From the NCBI GenBank assembly GCA_027858815.1, contig JAQIBZ010000283.1, positions 1 through 34,533 of the forward strand: a stretch of 34,533 nt of DNA, read 5' to 3'. The stretch is from Desulfobacteraceae bacterium. Its GTDB lineage: Bacteria > Desulfobacterota > Desulfobacteria > Desulfobacterales > Desulfosalsimonadaceae. Positions within the stretch are counted from its first letter, which is position 1. Every line of letters begins with the position of its first letter. Below, one piece after another: positions 8,160 to 16,907 of the stretch. Below the pieces are notes generated by a model, which did not search any database, had not been told where the DNA came from, and was given only the letters and a program-made list of their open reading frames with translations. Both the position numbers and the translations under genes were made by a program.

Positions 8160-8933
8160 CTATTTCTGTCCATATATTACCATGCGAAGAGACTCGTAAA
8201 GAACATGCTTTTGCTTTTCCATTTCATTCAGTATTTCTATAGCCTTTTCTCTTTTTCCAATTTTAAGGTACACTTTTGCCAAATCCATATGAGTCATACT
8301 GAGTTGATCATCAAGATCAATTGACTTTTTATAGCTCTGTATCGCCAATTCGAGTTTACCAAGACCATGATACGCATCGCCAAGGCCACCATGTGATATA
8401 ACATGAGTTGGATTTGCTCTTAAAGCTACTTTGTACTCTATTATGGCTTTTTCATAACGCTTGTTGTTGAGGTGGTCTACTGCAATATGATACCGGGCCA
8501 TATAATGGTTTGGGTTTAGTTCTGCAGTGCGTTTGAACTCTTTGATTGCCTTTTTTTCATAGTTTGGTTGTAGGCCGTATGTCTCAAGGGTGCGCTGTAA
8601 TTCATCATCAGTGATTTCCCCCTGCGAGGGAGGACTGTTCACTATTTGTTCATAAATATAACTTTGAGTAGCTGCTCTATGTGATCTTTGATATTTTTTG
8701 AAAAATACATATCCAAGCAAAAAATGGGCTTCGTCGGAATCTGGTTTGATTGATATTGCATGTTCGTATTCGTCCTGCGCTTTATCAAGGTTCCCCTGCC
8801 TATGAAAATCCTTGCCTTGGAGAAGGTGATATTCAAAATTATTGCCTGTGTCTGGCCCATCCTCTTCAGCTTGTATGTTCACAACAATGCTTAAAACAAG
8901 CAATAGTGCTAAAAATGTAATGTAAATTTTCAT
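8160..8933 (-). CDS. TPR-repeat protein with signal peptide (first cassette)
   Basis: MKIYITFLALLLVLSIVVNIQA signal peptide, followed by TPR units (A..YHIAVDHLNNKRYEKAIIEYKVALRANP, AHGGLGDAYHGLGKLELAIQSYKKSIDLD). Start chosen at 8933 rather than the track start 8957. Confidence 0.85.
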   Translation of the reverse strand: MKIYITFLALLLVLSIVVNIQAEEDGPDTGNNFEYHLLQGKDFHRQGNLDKAQDEYEHAISIKPDSDEAHFLLGYVFFKKYQRSHRAATQSYIYEQIVNSPPSQGEITDDELQRTLETYGLQPNYEKKAIKEFKRTAELNPNHYMARYHIAVDHLNNKRYEKAIIEYKVALRANPTHVISHGGLGDAYHGLGKLELAIQSYKKSIDLDDQLSMTHMDLAKVYLKIGKREKAIEILNEMEKQKHVLYESLRMVIYGQK

Positions 8934-8950
8934 AATTAACTCTCTGTAGC

Positions 8951-9112
8951 CCAACAATTATTGGAAGTACTAATCGGCGCTTTATTTTACGCCCAATTTG
9001 CTTACGAAATCTTCATATCACGCCAATTGGGCGTATATTACCCGAAATAAGGGTGATATGAGGAAAAAGTTCTTGATATCACATTTATCAATATGATAAC
9101 TTGAAAGCCATG
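8951..9112. promoter_or_regulatory. Putative attI region between intI and the first cassette
   Basis: Minus-strand GTTGGGC core site at 8957-8951 just before the first cassette gene. Inverted repeat TACGCCCAATT (8988-8998) / AATTGGGCGTA (9025-9035) and TTACCC...GGGTGA nearby. Confidence 0.6.
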
Positions 9113-9126
9113 TGAACAAATGTTCA
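9113..9126. promoter_or_regulatory. Putative LexA box TGAACAAATGTTCA
   Basis: Perfect palindrome containing GAAC-N4-GTTC, 59 bp upstream of the preferred intI start (9185). Confidence 0.75.
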
Positions 9127-9184
9127 TTTTATTTGGCTTTTGGATTATCTTATCATGAAAACTTGTCAATTTAAAGAGGTATTT

Positions 9185-10156
9185 ATGCTCAATTCGCCAA
9201 AACTTCTGGATCAGGTAAGAAATCTCATTCGTTTGAAGCACTATAGCATAAGAACAGAAGGGACTTATGTCAGTTGGATAAAACGCTATATTTATTTCCA
9301 TAACAAACGACACCCAAAGGATATGGGAGAAAATGAAATCCGGCAATTTTTAACCGATCTGGCAGTAAATCGGAAAGTCGCTGCTTCGACCCAAAACCAG
9401 GCTTTTAATGCATTACTGTTTTTATATCGTGAGGTATTGAAACAGGAATTTAATAATTTAGGGGATGTGGTACGTGCGAAAACAACCCGAAAACTGCCGG
9501 TTGTATATACCCAGTCAGAAATTCGCATCATTATAAACCAGCTTGAAGGCCGGAACTGGCTGATGGGCCAGACAATGTATGGTGCAGGATTAAGGGTTAT
9601 GGAATGCGTTCGTCTACGGGTAAAGGACATTGACTTTGGTTACCGACAAATAGTTGTGCGTGACGGAAAAGGCCGTAAGGATCGAATTACCTTACTCCCG
9701 GATATTATGGTTGATAATCTTAAAAGACATCTTGAAAAAGTCAAATCGATTCATGATTTTGACCTAAAAGCGGGTTTCGGAACTGTTTACATGCCCTATG
9801 CACTGGAAAGAAAATATAAACATGCAGATCGAAGTTGGTCATGGCAATGGGTATTTCCTGCGTCAAAACGGTCCATTGATCCACGGAGCAAAATTGAGCG
9901 GAGGCATCATATAAATGAGTCTGTTATTCAGAAGGCCGTCAAAAAAGCGACTCGCAGTGCCGGCATAACAAAAACAGGCAATTGCCATGCCTTGCGCCAT
10001 TCCTTTGCAACCCACCTTCTTGAATCCGGCTATGATATTCGGACCATACAGGAACTGCTGGGGCACAAAGATGTATCCACCACCATGATCTATACCCATG
10101 TGCTCAACCGTGGCGGTCGTGGGGTAAAGAGTCCGGGGGATATGTTATGGAGCTAA
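9185..10156 (+). CDS. intI: Integron integrase (tyrosine recombinase)
   Basis: R...[39 protein letters not shown] catalytic region, plus the IntI-type insertion [42 protein letters not shown] before ATG 9185; the track start at 9140 is also possible. Confidence 0.95.
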   Translation: MLNSPKLLDQVRNLIRLKHYSIRTEGTYVSWIKRYIYFHNKRHPKDMGENEIRQFLTDLAVNRKVAASTQNQAFNALLFLYREVLKQEFNNLGDVVRAKTTRKLPVVYTQSEIRIIINQLEGRNWLMGQTMYGAGLRVMECVRLRVKDIDFGYRQIVVRDGKGRKDRITLLPDIMVDNLKRHLEKVKSIHDFDLKAGFGTVYMPYALERKYKHADRSWSWQWVFPASKRSIDPRSKIERRHHINESVIQKAVKKATRSAGITKTGNCHALRHSFATHLLESGYDIRTIQELLGHKDVSTTMIYTHVLNRGGRGVKSPGDMLWS

Positions 10157-10773
10157 CCGACAGACAACTGAGTGTTTATGAATATATCCTTCACCATCAC
10201 CAGCAGCATAGCATGGCGCCCACGGTTCGGGAGATCTGTGAATACCTGGGATTAAAAGGGCCGGCCGGTGTTCACCGGATTTTAAATGTGCTGATTGACA
10301 AAGGATTTATCGAATCCATTTCCGGTAAAAAGCGGTCATGGCGGCCAATTCTCAGCCCTATGATCGGACTATATGAGGCAAAAACAATTCCCTTGGCCGG
10401 GCATATTGCCGCGGGAACCCCCATTAGTATATATGAGCATGTGGAAGAATATCTTCCGGTTGATCCGGCTTTATATGGTTATGAATCATGTTTTGCCGTC
10501 AGGGTAACGGGCGATTCCATGATCGACGCCCATATTGCCGACGGCGACCTGGCCATCATTGTGCCGGTCAATGACACAGATGACGGCTCCATTGCTGCGG
10601 TTATTGTGGAAGATATTCTGATTGAGGCAACCCTGAAAATCATTCGCCGCAAGAAAAATGTCATTGAACTGCATTCCGCAAACCGCAAGTACCCTCCGAT
10701 CATTTTCAAAGGAAAGGACCGGAAAAAAATCCGTATTGTCGGGAAGTATGTGGGGCTGATCCGGGTTAGATAA
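10147..10773 (+). CDS. lexA: LexA-family SOS repressor / S24 peptidase
   Basis: Winged [15 protein letters not shown]...[31 protein letters not shown]; Ala-Gly cleavage site [16 protein letters not shown] Ser; EATLKII Lys. Confidence 0.93.
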   Translation: MELTDRQLSVYEYILHHHQQHSMAPTVREICEYLGLKGPAGVHRILNVLIDKGFIESISGKKRSWRPILSPMIGLYEAKTIPLAGHIAAGTPISIYEHVEEYLPVDPALYGYESCFAVRVTGDSMIDAHIADGDLAIIVPVNDTDDGSIAAVIVEDILIEATLKIIRRKKNVIELHSANRKYPPIIFKGKDRKKIRIVGKYVGLIRVR

Positions 10774-10858
10774 ATCGGGCAGACACAAAAAATTACGCCG
10801 TAATCTTATGTTATTTCATCGTTGACGAGACGCTATAATCCCTTTTGTTCCTTCGGAA

Positions 10859-10880
10859 CACGGGCAACCAGTTGCCCGTG
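10859..10880. repeat. Perfect inverted repeat CACGGGCAAC-CA-GTTGCCCGTG
   Basis: 10-bp perfect arms with 2-nt loop downstream of lexA. Confidence 0.8.
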
Positions 10881-11606
10881 CCACCCTGGATAATCTTCGA
10901 TTCAATGTTCTATTTTCAGATTTCAGCTTGGTTTTCCGTGCCTGACACCTGAACTCTGACACCTTATTTTCCCGGAATTCGCGATGACTCTCCCTGGGCG
11001 GATTATTGAAAGAAGAATGGAAAAAACTAAACTACTTTGGTTCGTAAGGACAACAACCGGGGCGCGGCCCGACAGCGGGATGATTTCTGCAGGTATCCGG
11101 ACGATTTTCATAAATCATACATTTACGGCTTATTTCGTCGAGATAAAGGCAATCGCCATTGGCAAATCGAACGAGTATAAAAATCTGATTTTTTGAATTA
11201 ACATGCGCAACGGAGGGCCTGGGGGTAAACCTTGATTTTTGATTTTATATAACAATAGAGTTGATTTGAAGATACGTGGTGCGCCTTCCTCCCATTGCCA
11301 CGCAGCTGAGTCCAACTCTTTCCAACTCTTTTTTGCAGATTAAGAAAGCAAACTGTCTGAGCGTAGCGAGTTTTTACTTTCGCTGCAAAAAAAGTTGAAC
11401 GAGGGAAGCCGAAGGCCAAGTTGCAGGGTGGGCTTTTTTGGTTCTTTTTTGCCCACTAAAAAAGAACATGAAAAAACAAATTGAACATCGAACATTGAAC
11501 GCTCAACATCCAACATCGGATTGAATCATTTTTATGTAGGACTTCCAAATGCCCGGAAATGGAGGAATTATGCATTCCCACGGAGGACCGTGGGAACGAG
11601 AAAATG

Positions 11607-11850
11607 CTATCCACCGGCAATGGGTTGAAAAATTTTGATTTGGGCACCGTCTTTCAGAGGAGATTTTTTCTTCAAAGCCCTGCCGTCCATGCTAACGATT
11701 CCCAATCGTTTTGGCGCAAGATTTAAATAAACCAAAAGGTCATCAATAGATGCTTCATCCGCGATAAAGACCTCAAGGCCGCTCAAATGATCATACCCGT
11801 CAAAAGAGCGGCCCAGTGTTCCATATAATTTAACAGTCAGTCTCAATGAC
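11607..11850 (-). CDS. MoaD/ThiS-family ubiquitin-like sulfur carrier
   Basis: RLTVKLYGTLGRSF...IKIFQPIAGG with terminal GG. Start uncertain (probably a TTG near 11847); the track start at 11906 lies inside the upstream gene. Confidence 0.8.
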
Positions 11851-11853
11851 AAA

Positions 11854-13587
11854 TCATTTCTCAAAAAAGTTAAATGTCGTATCCATTTCCTGATCCGAAA
11901 TAACAACTACTTTGTTAAACGGGGGAAGCGGTTCTTCATAAAACATTTTCGGCAGGCGATCATCTTCTTTTGTGAACCCGGCTTTTCTGTTAAATTCAAC
12001 TTCTATTTGAAGGACTTTTTTTCCAATATTATGCCAATCTTCTTCGGAAAAAGGTTTTCCTGATTTTGCCGCTACCATTTTACAGACATTCCCAACACCG
12101 TCAGGAGCGCCAAATCCGGTCTGGGCAAAGTCACATATTCCCACTGTATCAACGAGAATCATATGTATCTGGGCATCCCTGGATGCCTTTACCTGGCCTT
12201 TGGAAGAGAATCGATCCAATGTGCCGCCAAATTCTTCGAGGTTGGAATCAACCACCCAGCCAGCCGTATGATCAGCGCCCATGGGACTTGTCGCATACGT
12301 CACTGCCATGCCATTGATCACCCGGGGATCATAAGCGGAGATGCTTTGGCCTTTCACCACCGGAACCCTGTCGTGATTAAAATGTTTGCCCACCCGCTCG
12401 GGGCCGTGCCCGATAAGTTTTCCGAACTCCGTGCCTTTGGCAACTTCTTCAACCATTTCAATGGCAGCCTGAGCATCACCAAATTCTCTGTACCCGGCAT
12501 CCATAGCAACGGCAATTGCCACTCCGGTGCTAATCGTATCCAACCCGATATCATCACAAAGAAAATCAAGTTGTGCAATGGCATCAAGATCACTATTACC
12601 AAGCATCCCTCCCATTGACCAGATGGTCTCATACTCAAGAGAGGAAGTGACGTATTTTCCCTGCTCATCCACATATTCATTGGAACAGTTAATGATGCAC
12701 TGGGCACATCCTTTATGATTTTGTATTCCGCCACGGCGTTTAATAATCCGGGCCATGGTTTCGCCGCTTATTTTATCCGCATCTTCAAACTGGCCTTCTC
12801 TGGCATTCCGGGTGGGATATGCGCCGGCTGCATTAATGGGTTCAAGCAATACTGCTGAGCCGAATTCAGCCAGTTGTTCGGTAAATTCATCTGCCAGAAC
12901 TGCCTTGGCAAATATCTTCGCGCTGTCTTTAAACGTTTTTATGTCATGAATGGGTTCGGCATTTTTGGCATTTTTTTCAACAACAATCGCTTTTAACCCC
13001 TTGGACCCCATGACGGCACCGAGTCCGCCACGTCCGGCAGCACGACAGGGGCGGCCGTCCCTGTCTGTGGCCTGGATGGATGCCGCAGACAATTGAAGCT
13101 CGCCGGCAGGACCGATGCAGAGCATGCTTGTATTGTCTCCGTGGGCATCATTGAGAACGGTCACCAGCTCATATGTCCTTTTGCCCCAAAATGCGGTTGC
13201 ATCCAGTAAGACGGCATTACCCGTCTGGTCGATTTTTAAGATAAAAAAATGATCTTTTTCAGGTTTACCTTCGATAATGATGGCTGAAATGCCAATATGC
13301 CCGAGATCTGCGGCAATCGTTCCACCCACATTGCTCTCCTTGATTCCACCGGTCAAAGGGCTTTTTGCCCCTACGGAAAGCCGGGAGGAATTAACAAGGG
13401 ATGAACCACTCAAATATCCGGGCGCAAAAATCAATTTATTTTCAGACCCGAGGGGATCACACATTGGCGGCACTTCTTTGTTAATAAAAAAAGACGTCAG
13501 CCCGCGCCCTCCCATTCCGGTGAAAGCGGGTTCGATATCTTCATTGATGATCGTTGCTCTATCCATATCGACCCTTAAAATTTTCAT
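11854..13587 (-). CDS. Aldehyde ferredoxin oxidoreductase family (tungsten pterin) protein
   Basis: MKILRVDMDRATI..., GRGGLGAVMGSKGLKAIVV, GCAQCIINCSN (CxxCxxxC), DTVGICDFAQTG. Confidence 0.93.
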   Translation of the reverse strand: MKILRVDMDRATIINEDIEPAFTGMGGRGLTSFFINKEVPPMCDPLGSENKLIFAPGYLSGSSLVNSSRLSVGAKSPLTGGIKESNVGGTIAADLGHIGISAIIIEGKPEKDHFFILKIDQTGNAVLLDATAFWGKRTYELVTVLNDAHGDNTSMLCIGPAGELQLSAASIQATDRDGRPCRAAGRGGLGAVMGSKGLKAIVVEKNAKNAEPIHDIKTFKDSAKIFAKAVLADEFTEQLAEFGSAVLLEPINAAGAYPTRNAREGQFEDADKISGETMARIIKRRGGIQNHKGCAQCIINCSNEYVDEQGKYVTSSLEYETIWSMGGMLGNSDLDAIAQLDFLCDDIGLDTISTGVAIAVAMDAGYREFGDAQAAIEMVEEVAKGTEFGKLIGHGPERVGKHFNHDRVPVVKGQSISAYDPRVINGMAVTYATSPMGADHTAGWVVDSNLEEFGGTLDRFSSKGQVKASRDAQIHMILVDTVGICDFAQTGFGAPDGVGNVCKMVAAKSGKPFSEEDWHNIGKKVLQIEVEFNRKAGFTKEDDRLPKMFYEEPLPPFNKVVVISDQEMDTTFNFFEK

Positions 13588-14972
13588 GGCATTCCTCTTT
13601 TTTCATCCATTGTCGCGATGATGCTCTCTTTGAGAATATCGACTATCTGATCAACGCCTGCTTTATCAATAATTAACGGCGGGGATAATATACATAAATT
13701 TTCATACGGCCGGACAATCAGCCCTTTTTCCTGACAAAATTCATCCACTCTTTGCGCAACGGCTATATTCTCATCTTCATTGTCAGAAACCACGCATTCA
13801 ACACACGCCATTAAATTAATACCGCGAACATCACCAACAATAGGAAGCTCCTTTAACGTTTTCAGGCGTTTCATGAAATAAGCACCCACCTCGAGGACAT
13901 GGTCGTTTATTTTATCCCGCTTCATGATTTCAAGATATTTTAAGGCAGCCGCACACGTCACCGGATGTCCGGAATAGGTAAATCCATGGGTATAATAAGA
14001 CTTCTCGGCAGCAGCGTCTCCGCTGATCTGATTCACCAGTTTTTCTGAAATGATTGCCGCACCCAATGGTTGATAACCGGATGTGATTCCTTTTGCCACG
14101 GTAATAATATCCGGAACGATGCCGAAAACCTCTTCTGATGCAAAATAATGCCCCAGCCGTCCAAAAGCGGTAACCACCTCATCGGAGATATACAGCACGT
14201 TGTATTCTCTGCATACATCCAATGTCTTTTTATGATATCCACGGGGCGGAACAATCACCCCACCGGAACCCATGACCGGTTCGGCAATAAAACACGCCAC
14301 CTTATCCGGCCCGATCTCTAAAATTTTATCCCTTAATTCGCTGACCTTCAGATCACAAAAATCCTCTATGCTCATTCCCTCAGGTCTTTTATATGGATTG
14401 GGATCAGAGGTGGAATGAACAATATCGGTTACATAATCAAAATAGCTTCTGTCACATTTTTTACCATTTAAGGAGGCCGTTAAATAGGTGCTGCCATGAT
14501 AGGCATTCTCACGATAAATAATGTGTTTTTTTTCAGGTTGGCCCAGACAATTAAAATAATAATGGGCAAAGCGGATCGCTGATTCAACAGCCGTTGAACC
14601 GCTGTTTGTAAATTGGAAACAGTTCAGATCACCGGGGGTTAATTTGCTGAGTTCAGATGCCAACTGGATAGAGGGAGGACTCGTCATCGCGCCAAAAGGT
14701 GTATAATACGCCAGTTGAACACACTGGTCTGAAATAGCTTTTGCCATTTCTTTATTTCCATACCCCAGGTTCACACACCACATACCTGAGATGGCATCAA
14801 GGTATCTGTTGCCCTCATTATCAAAAACATGAACCCCTTTAGCGGATTCAATAATCATAGACTCAGCATCACTTCCCAGATCCGACCACGGATGGATAAT
14901 GTGTTTTTTATCTTTTGCTGCAAGATTTATATCTTTTCCCGCAAGAATCATATCTTCTTCTTTAAAATTCAT
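13584..14972 (-). CDS. Class III (omega) aminotransferase, PLP-dependent
   Basis: NSGSTAVESAIRFA, YHGSTYLTASLNG, FIAEPVMGSGGVIVPP, YISDEVVTAFGRLG, ITVAKGITSGYQPLGA. Start 14972 preferred (AAAGGATATT-ATG). Confidence 0.92.
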   Translation of the reverse strand: MNFKEEDMILAGKDINLAAKDKKHIIHPWSDLGSDAESMIIESAKGVHVFDNEGNRYLDAISGMWCVNLGYGNKEMAKAISDQCVQLAYYTPFGAMTSPPSIQLASELSKLTPGDLNCFQFTNSGSTAVESAIRFAHYYFNCLGQPEKKHIIYRENAYHGSTYLTASLNGKKCDRSYFDYVTDIVHSTSDPNPYKRPEGMSIEDFCDLKVSELRDKILEIGPDKVACFIAEPVMGSGGVIVPPRGYHKKTLDVCREYNVLYISDEVVTAFGRLGHYFASEEVFGIVPDIITVAKGITSGYQPLGAAIISEKLVNQISGDAAAEKSYYTHGFTYSGHPVTCAAALKYLEIMKRDKINDHVLEVGAYFMKRLKTLKELPIVGDVRGINLMACVECVVSDNEDENIAVAQRVDEFCQEKGLIVRPYENLCILSPPLIIDKAGVDQIVDILKESIIATMDEKRGMP

Positions 14973-14980
14973 AATATCCT

Positions 14981-16195
14981 TTAAATTAATATATTTTCCG
15001 AGACCTTCCCCCGCATACAATGATTCGACATCATGGATGACGCATATCCGCCCGCATTGATAAAAACAAGGGGGTCTCCTTCCTTGATCTGATCCGGCAT
15101 GGAAAAATTATCTTTCCATACATCCAGCGACTCGTTGATATTGCCCACAATCGTAACGGTTTTCATCTTGTCTGTTTTTTGCTGATGAACCACCGGCTCA
15201 CAGGGCAGTCCGTAAAACGTCGGTTCAATGGCCAGGTTAAACCCGCCATTAACACCGATAAAATCCGTTGCCCGTTTTCTCTCAACCGTATTGACCTCCA
15301 ACACCAGAATACCGCTGTCTTTGACAATATAGTCTCCGGGTTCAACACAAATGGTCAGCCCTTTATTTCCAAAATGGGACTTTATAATCGAAACCCAGGC
15401 ATCCAGATCCAGAGACACATCATCAATGTCATGAGGCACCCCGAGCCCGCCGCCTAAGTTAACAAACTTCAAATCTTTCACTTTGTCCGTAAACCAGTGC
15501 GTGGCATCCAGGATTTCATTAAATATGGATAATTGATTGTTCAGATAACCGCATCCGGTATGAAAATGGATGGTCTCCACGATGAAGTTATGCTCCGCAG
15601 CAAGCCGCAGCGCTTCTTCAAACTGCTCCCTGTAAATACCAAACTTGGTGGTTTTATCTCCGCTGTATTTGAGTGTTTCATTATCCCGGTAACCAACACC
15701 CATAGCCGGGTTAACACGGATGCCGATTCTGCGATTTTGACAAAACTGTCCCAATCGCCGGATGGTACTTAAAGAATCACAATTTAAAGCCACATCCGGA
15801 TTATCGGCAAGTAATCTCAACTCATCATTGGTCATTGCATGAGCTGTATATGAAATTTCACTGCGTTTAAAGCCGCAGGAAAACGCATGCAATAATTCAT
15901 TGGGAGAACATATATCCGCACCACAAGAGCAATTATTTTTAATATACGTCAGGACAGGGGCAAACCGGTTGGCTTTTATTGCATAAAAAATTTTATACGC
16001 ATCAAGCTGGCTCAAGGCATTATGCAATCGCTCGATATTCGCAGCAATCCGGCGTCCGCTATAGAAAAAAGCCGGAGTATGCGTTAAACCGATTAAATCT
16101 GTCACAGAATTCCCGGAGAAAACCAACTGCCCGTCTTTATAGCAAAGATCTTCCCTTTCCCACCACAAACGGTTGTTTTGTGGAATCATCCACAC
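14981..16195 (-). CDS. Fold-III PLP-dependent decarboxylase-like protein (LysA/ODC family), divergent active site
   Basis: FYAIKANRFAPVL, HFHTGCGYLN, NLGGGLGVP, EPGDYIVKDSG, NAGGYASSMMSNHCMRGK; usual CE/DSxD motif reads NESLD. Confidence 0.88.
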   Translation of the reverse strand: MWMIPQNNRLWWEREDLCYKDGQLVFSGNSVTDLIGLTHTPAFFYSGRRIAANIERLHNALSQLDAYKIFYAIKANRFAPVLTYIKNNCSCGADICSPNELLHAFSCGFKRSEISYTAHAMTNDELRLLADNPDVALNCDSLSTIRRLGQFCQNRRIGIRVNPAMGVGYRDNETLKYSGDKTTKFGIYREQFEEALRLAAEHNFIVETIHFHTGCGYLNNQLSIFNEILDATHWFTDKVKDLKFVNLGGGLGVPHDIDDVSLDLDAWVSIIKSHFGNKGLTICVEPGDYIVKDSGILVLEVNTVERKRATDFIGVNGGFNLAIEPTFYGLPCEPVVHQQKTDKMKTVTIVGNINESLDVWKDNFSMPDQIKEGDPLVFINAGGYASSMMSNHCMRGKVSENILI

Positions 16196-16656
16196 TTCCT
16201 TTCCAGGTCTCGAAGGTATTTTCTGCCTGAATCATTAATCGATTCTTTTCGACCGGTCACCCATCCCCGACAGTTAACCGAACCGCAGACACAAGGAAAT
16301 TGTCGGAATAATATATCTTCTGTTGAGGCATAATCCATTGTCAACGCCTCTCCTTTTTCAATATCCTGCAATGCCCAGATTTCAAGCTTGTTCATGTCCA
16401 GGCATACAAGCGGATCACACGAATGTAACAAAAGTCCTGAAAAGTGCGGGTCATAGAGATGCAGGTGGGGGGTAATCTGAAGGGTATGCTGAAGAATATA
16501 AGGCACCGTAATTCCCGTCATTCTGGCAACCATCTCTCCCTTTTTAAAATGGCGTTCTACATAAATGCCGTTTCCTTGTGTTTCGCAATGGTTAATCGTG
16601 AAATCATCAATAACTGGATAGTCTTTGCCGCTTTCCAACTCATAAGGATAAATCAT
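16186..16656 (-). CDS. SET-domain protein (putative protein-lysine methyltransferase)
   Basis: GNGIYVERHFKKGEMVA, LLHSCDPLVCLDMNKLEIWALQDIEKGEALTMDYASTED, post-SET CVCGSVNCRGWVTG. Confidence 0.88.
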   Translation of the reverse strand: MIYPYELESGKDYPVIDDFTINHCETQGNGIYVERHFKKGEMVARMTGITVPYILQHTLQITPHLHLYDPHFSGLLLHSCDPLVCLDMNKLEIWALQDIEKGEALTMDYASTEDILFRQFPCVCGSVNCRGWVTGRKESINDSGRKYLRDLERKCG

Positions 16657-16718
16657 TGTGTCCTCTTTCTGTTTACATGTAATAATTAGTCTCTGAACAA
16701 AAACCCTGAAATTAAGTT

Positions 16719-16803
16719 GTCATTACGAGGAGTGAGGAACGAACGACGAAGTAATCCCCTGTCTTTAATGAGATTGCTTCGGTCGTGCCTCCCTCGCAAC
16801 GAC
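16719..16803. repeat. REP/MITE-like palindromic element
   Basis: GTCATTACGAGGAGTGAGGAACGAACGACGAAGTAATC ... GAGATTGCTTCGGTCGTGCCTCCCTCGCAACGAC are imperfect inverted arms; outer TAATTAGTCTCTGAAC/GTTCAATCACTAATTA flank the element. Confidence 0.75.
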
Positions 16804-16907
16804 AAAATATTCATTATTGAGGGACTTTCCGTTCAATCACTAATTAGTTAAAATAAGAATTCCCTCTAAAGAACAAAAAATATGGCTGATAATTTGGTGA
16901 ATCACCA

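Larger units (their letters stand above)
243..10773. mobile_element. Chromosomal integron: intI-lexA (+) with divergent array of minus-strand gene cassettes separated by attC-like sites
   Basis: IntI-type recombinase next to a GTTGGGC core site (8951-8957 complement), then repeated AACG.../...TTGTTR-bounded imperfect hairpins after nearly every minus-strand gene or gene block. Confidence 0.9.

Noticed and set aside
9038-9346. 102 aa minus-strand ORF across the intI promoter
   Set aside because: Overlaps attI, the LexA box and the intI start; no domain signature.
12066-12734. Several ORFs within the AOR gene on other frames/strands
   Set aside because: Fully nested in a strongly supported AOR-family gene; no recognisable domains.
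16775-16790. Sigma54-like motif (minus AGGCACGACCGAAGCA) upstream of the SET operon
   Set aside because: Lies inside an arm of the REP-like palindrome and deviates at three consensus T positions; likely coincidental.
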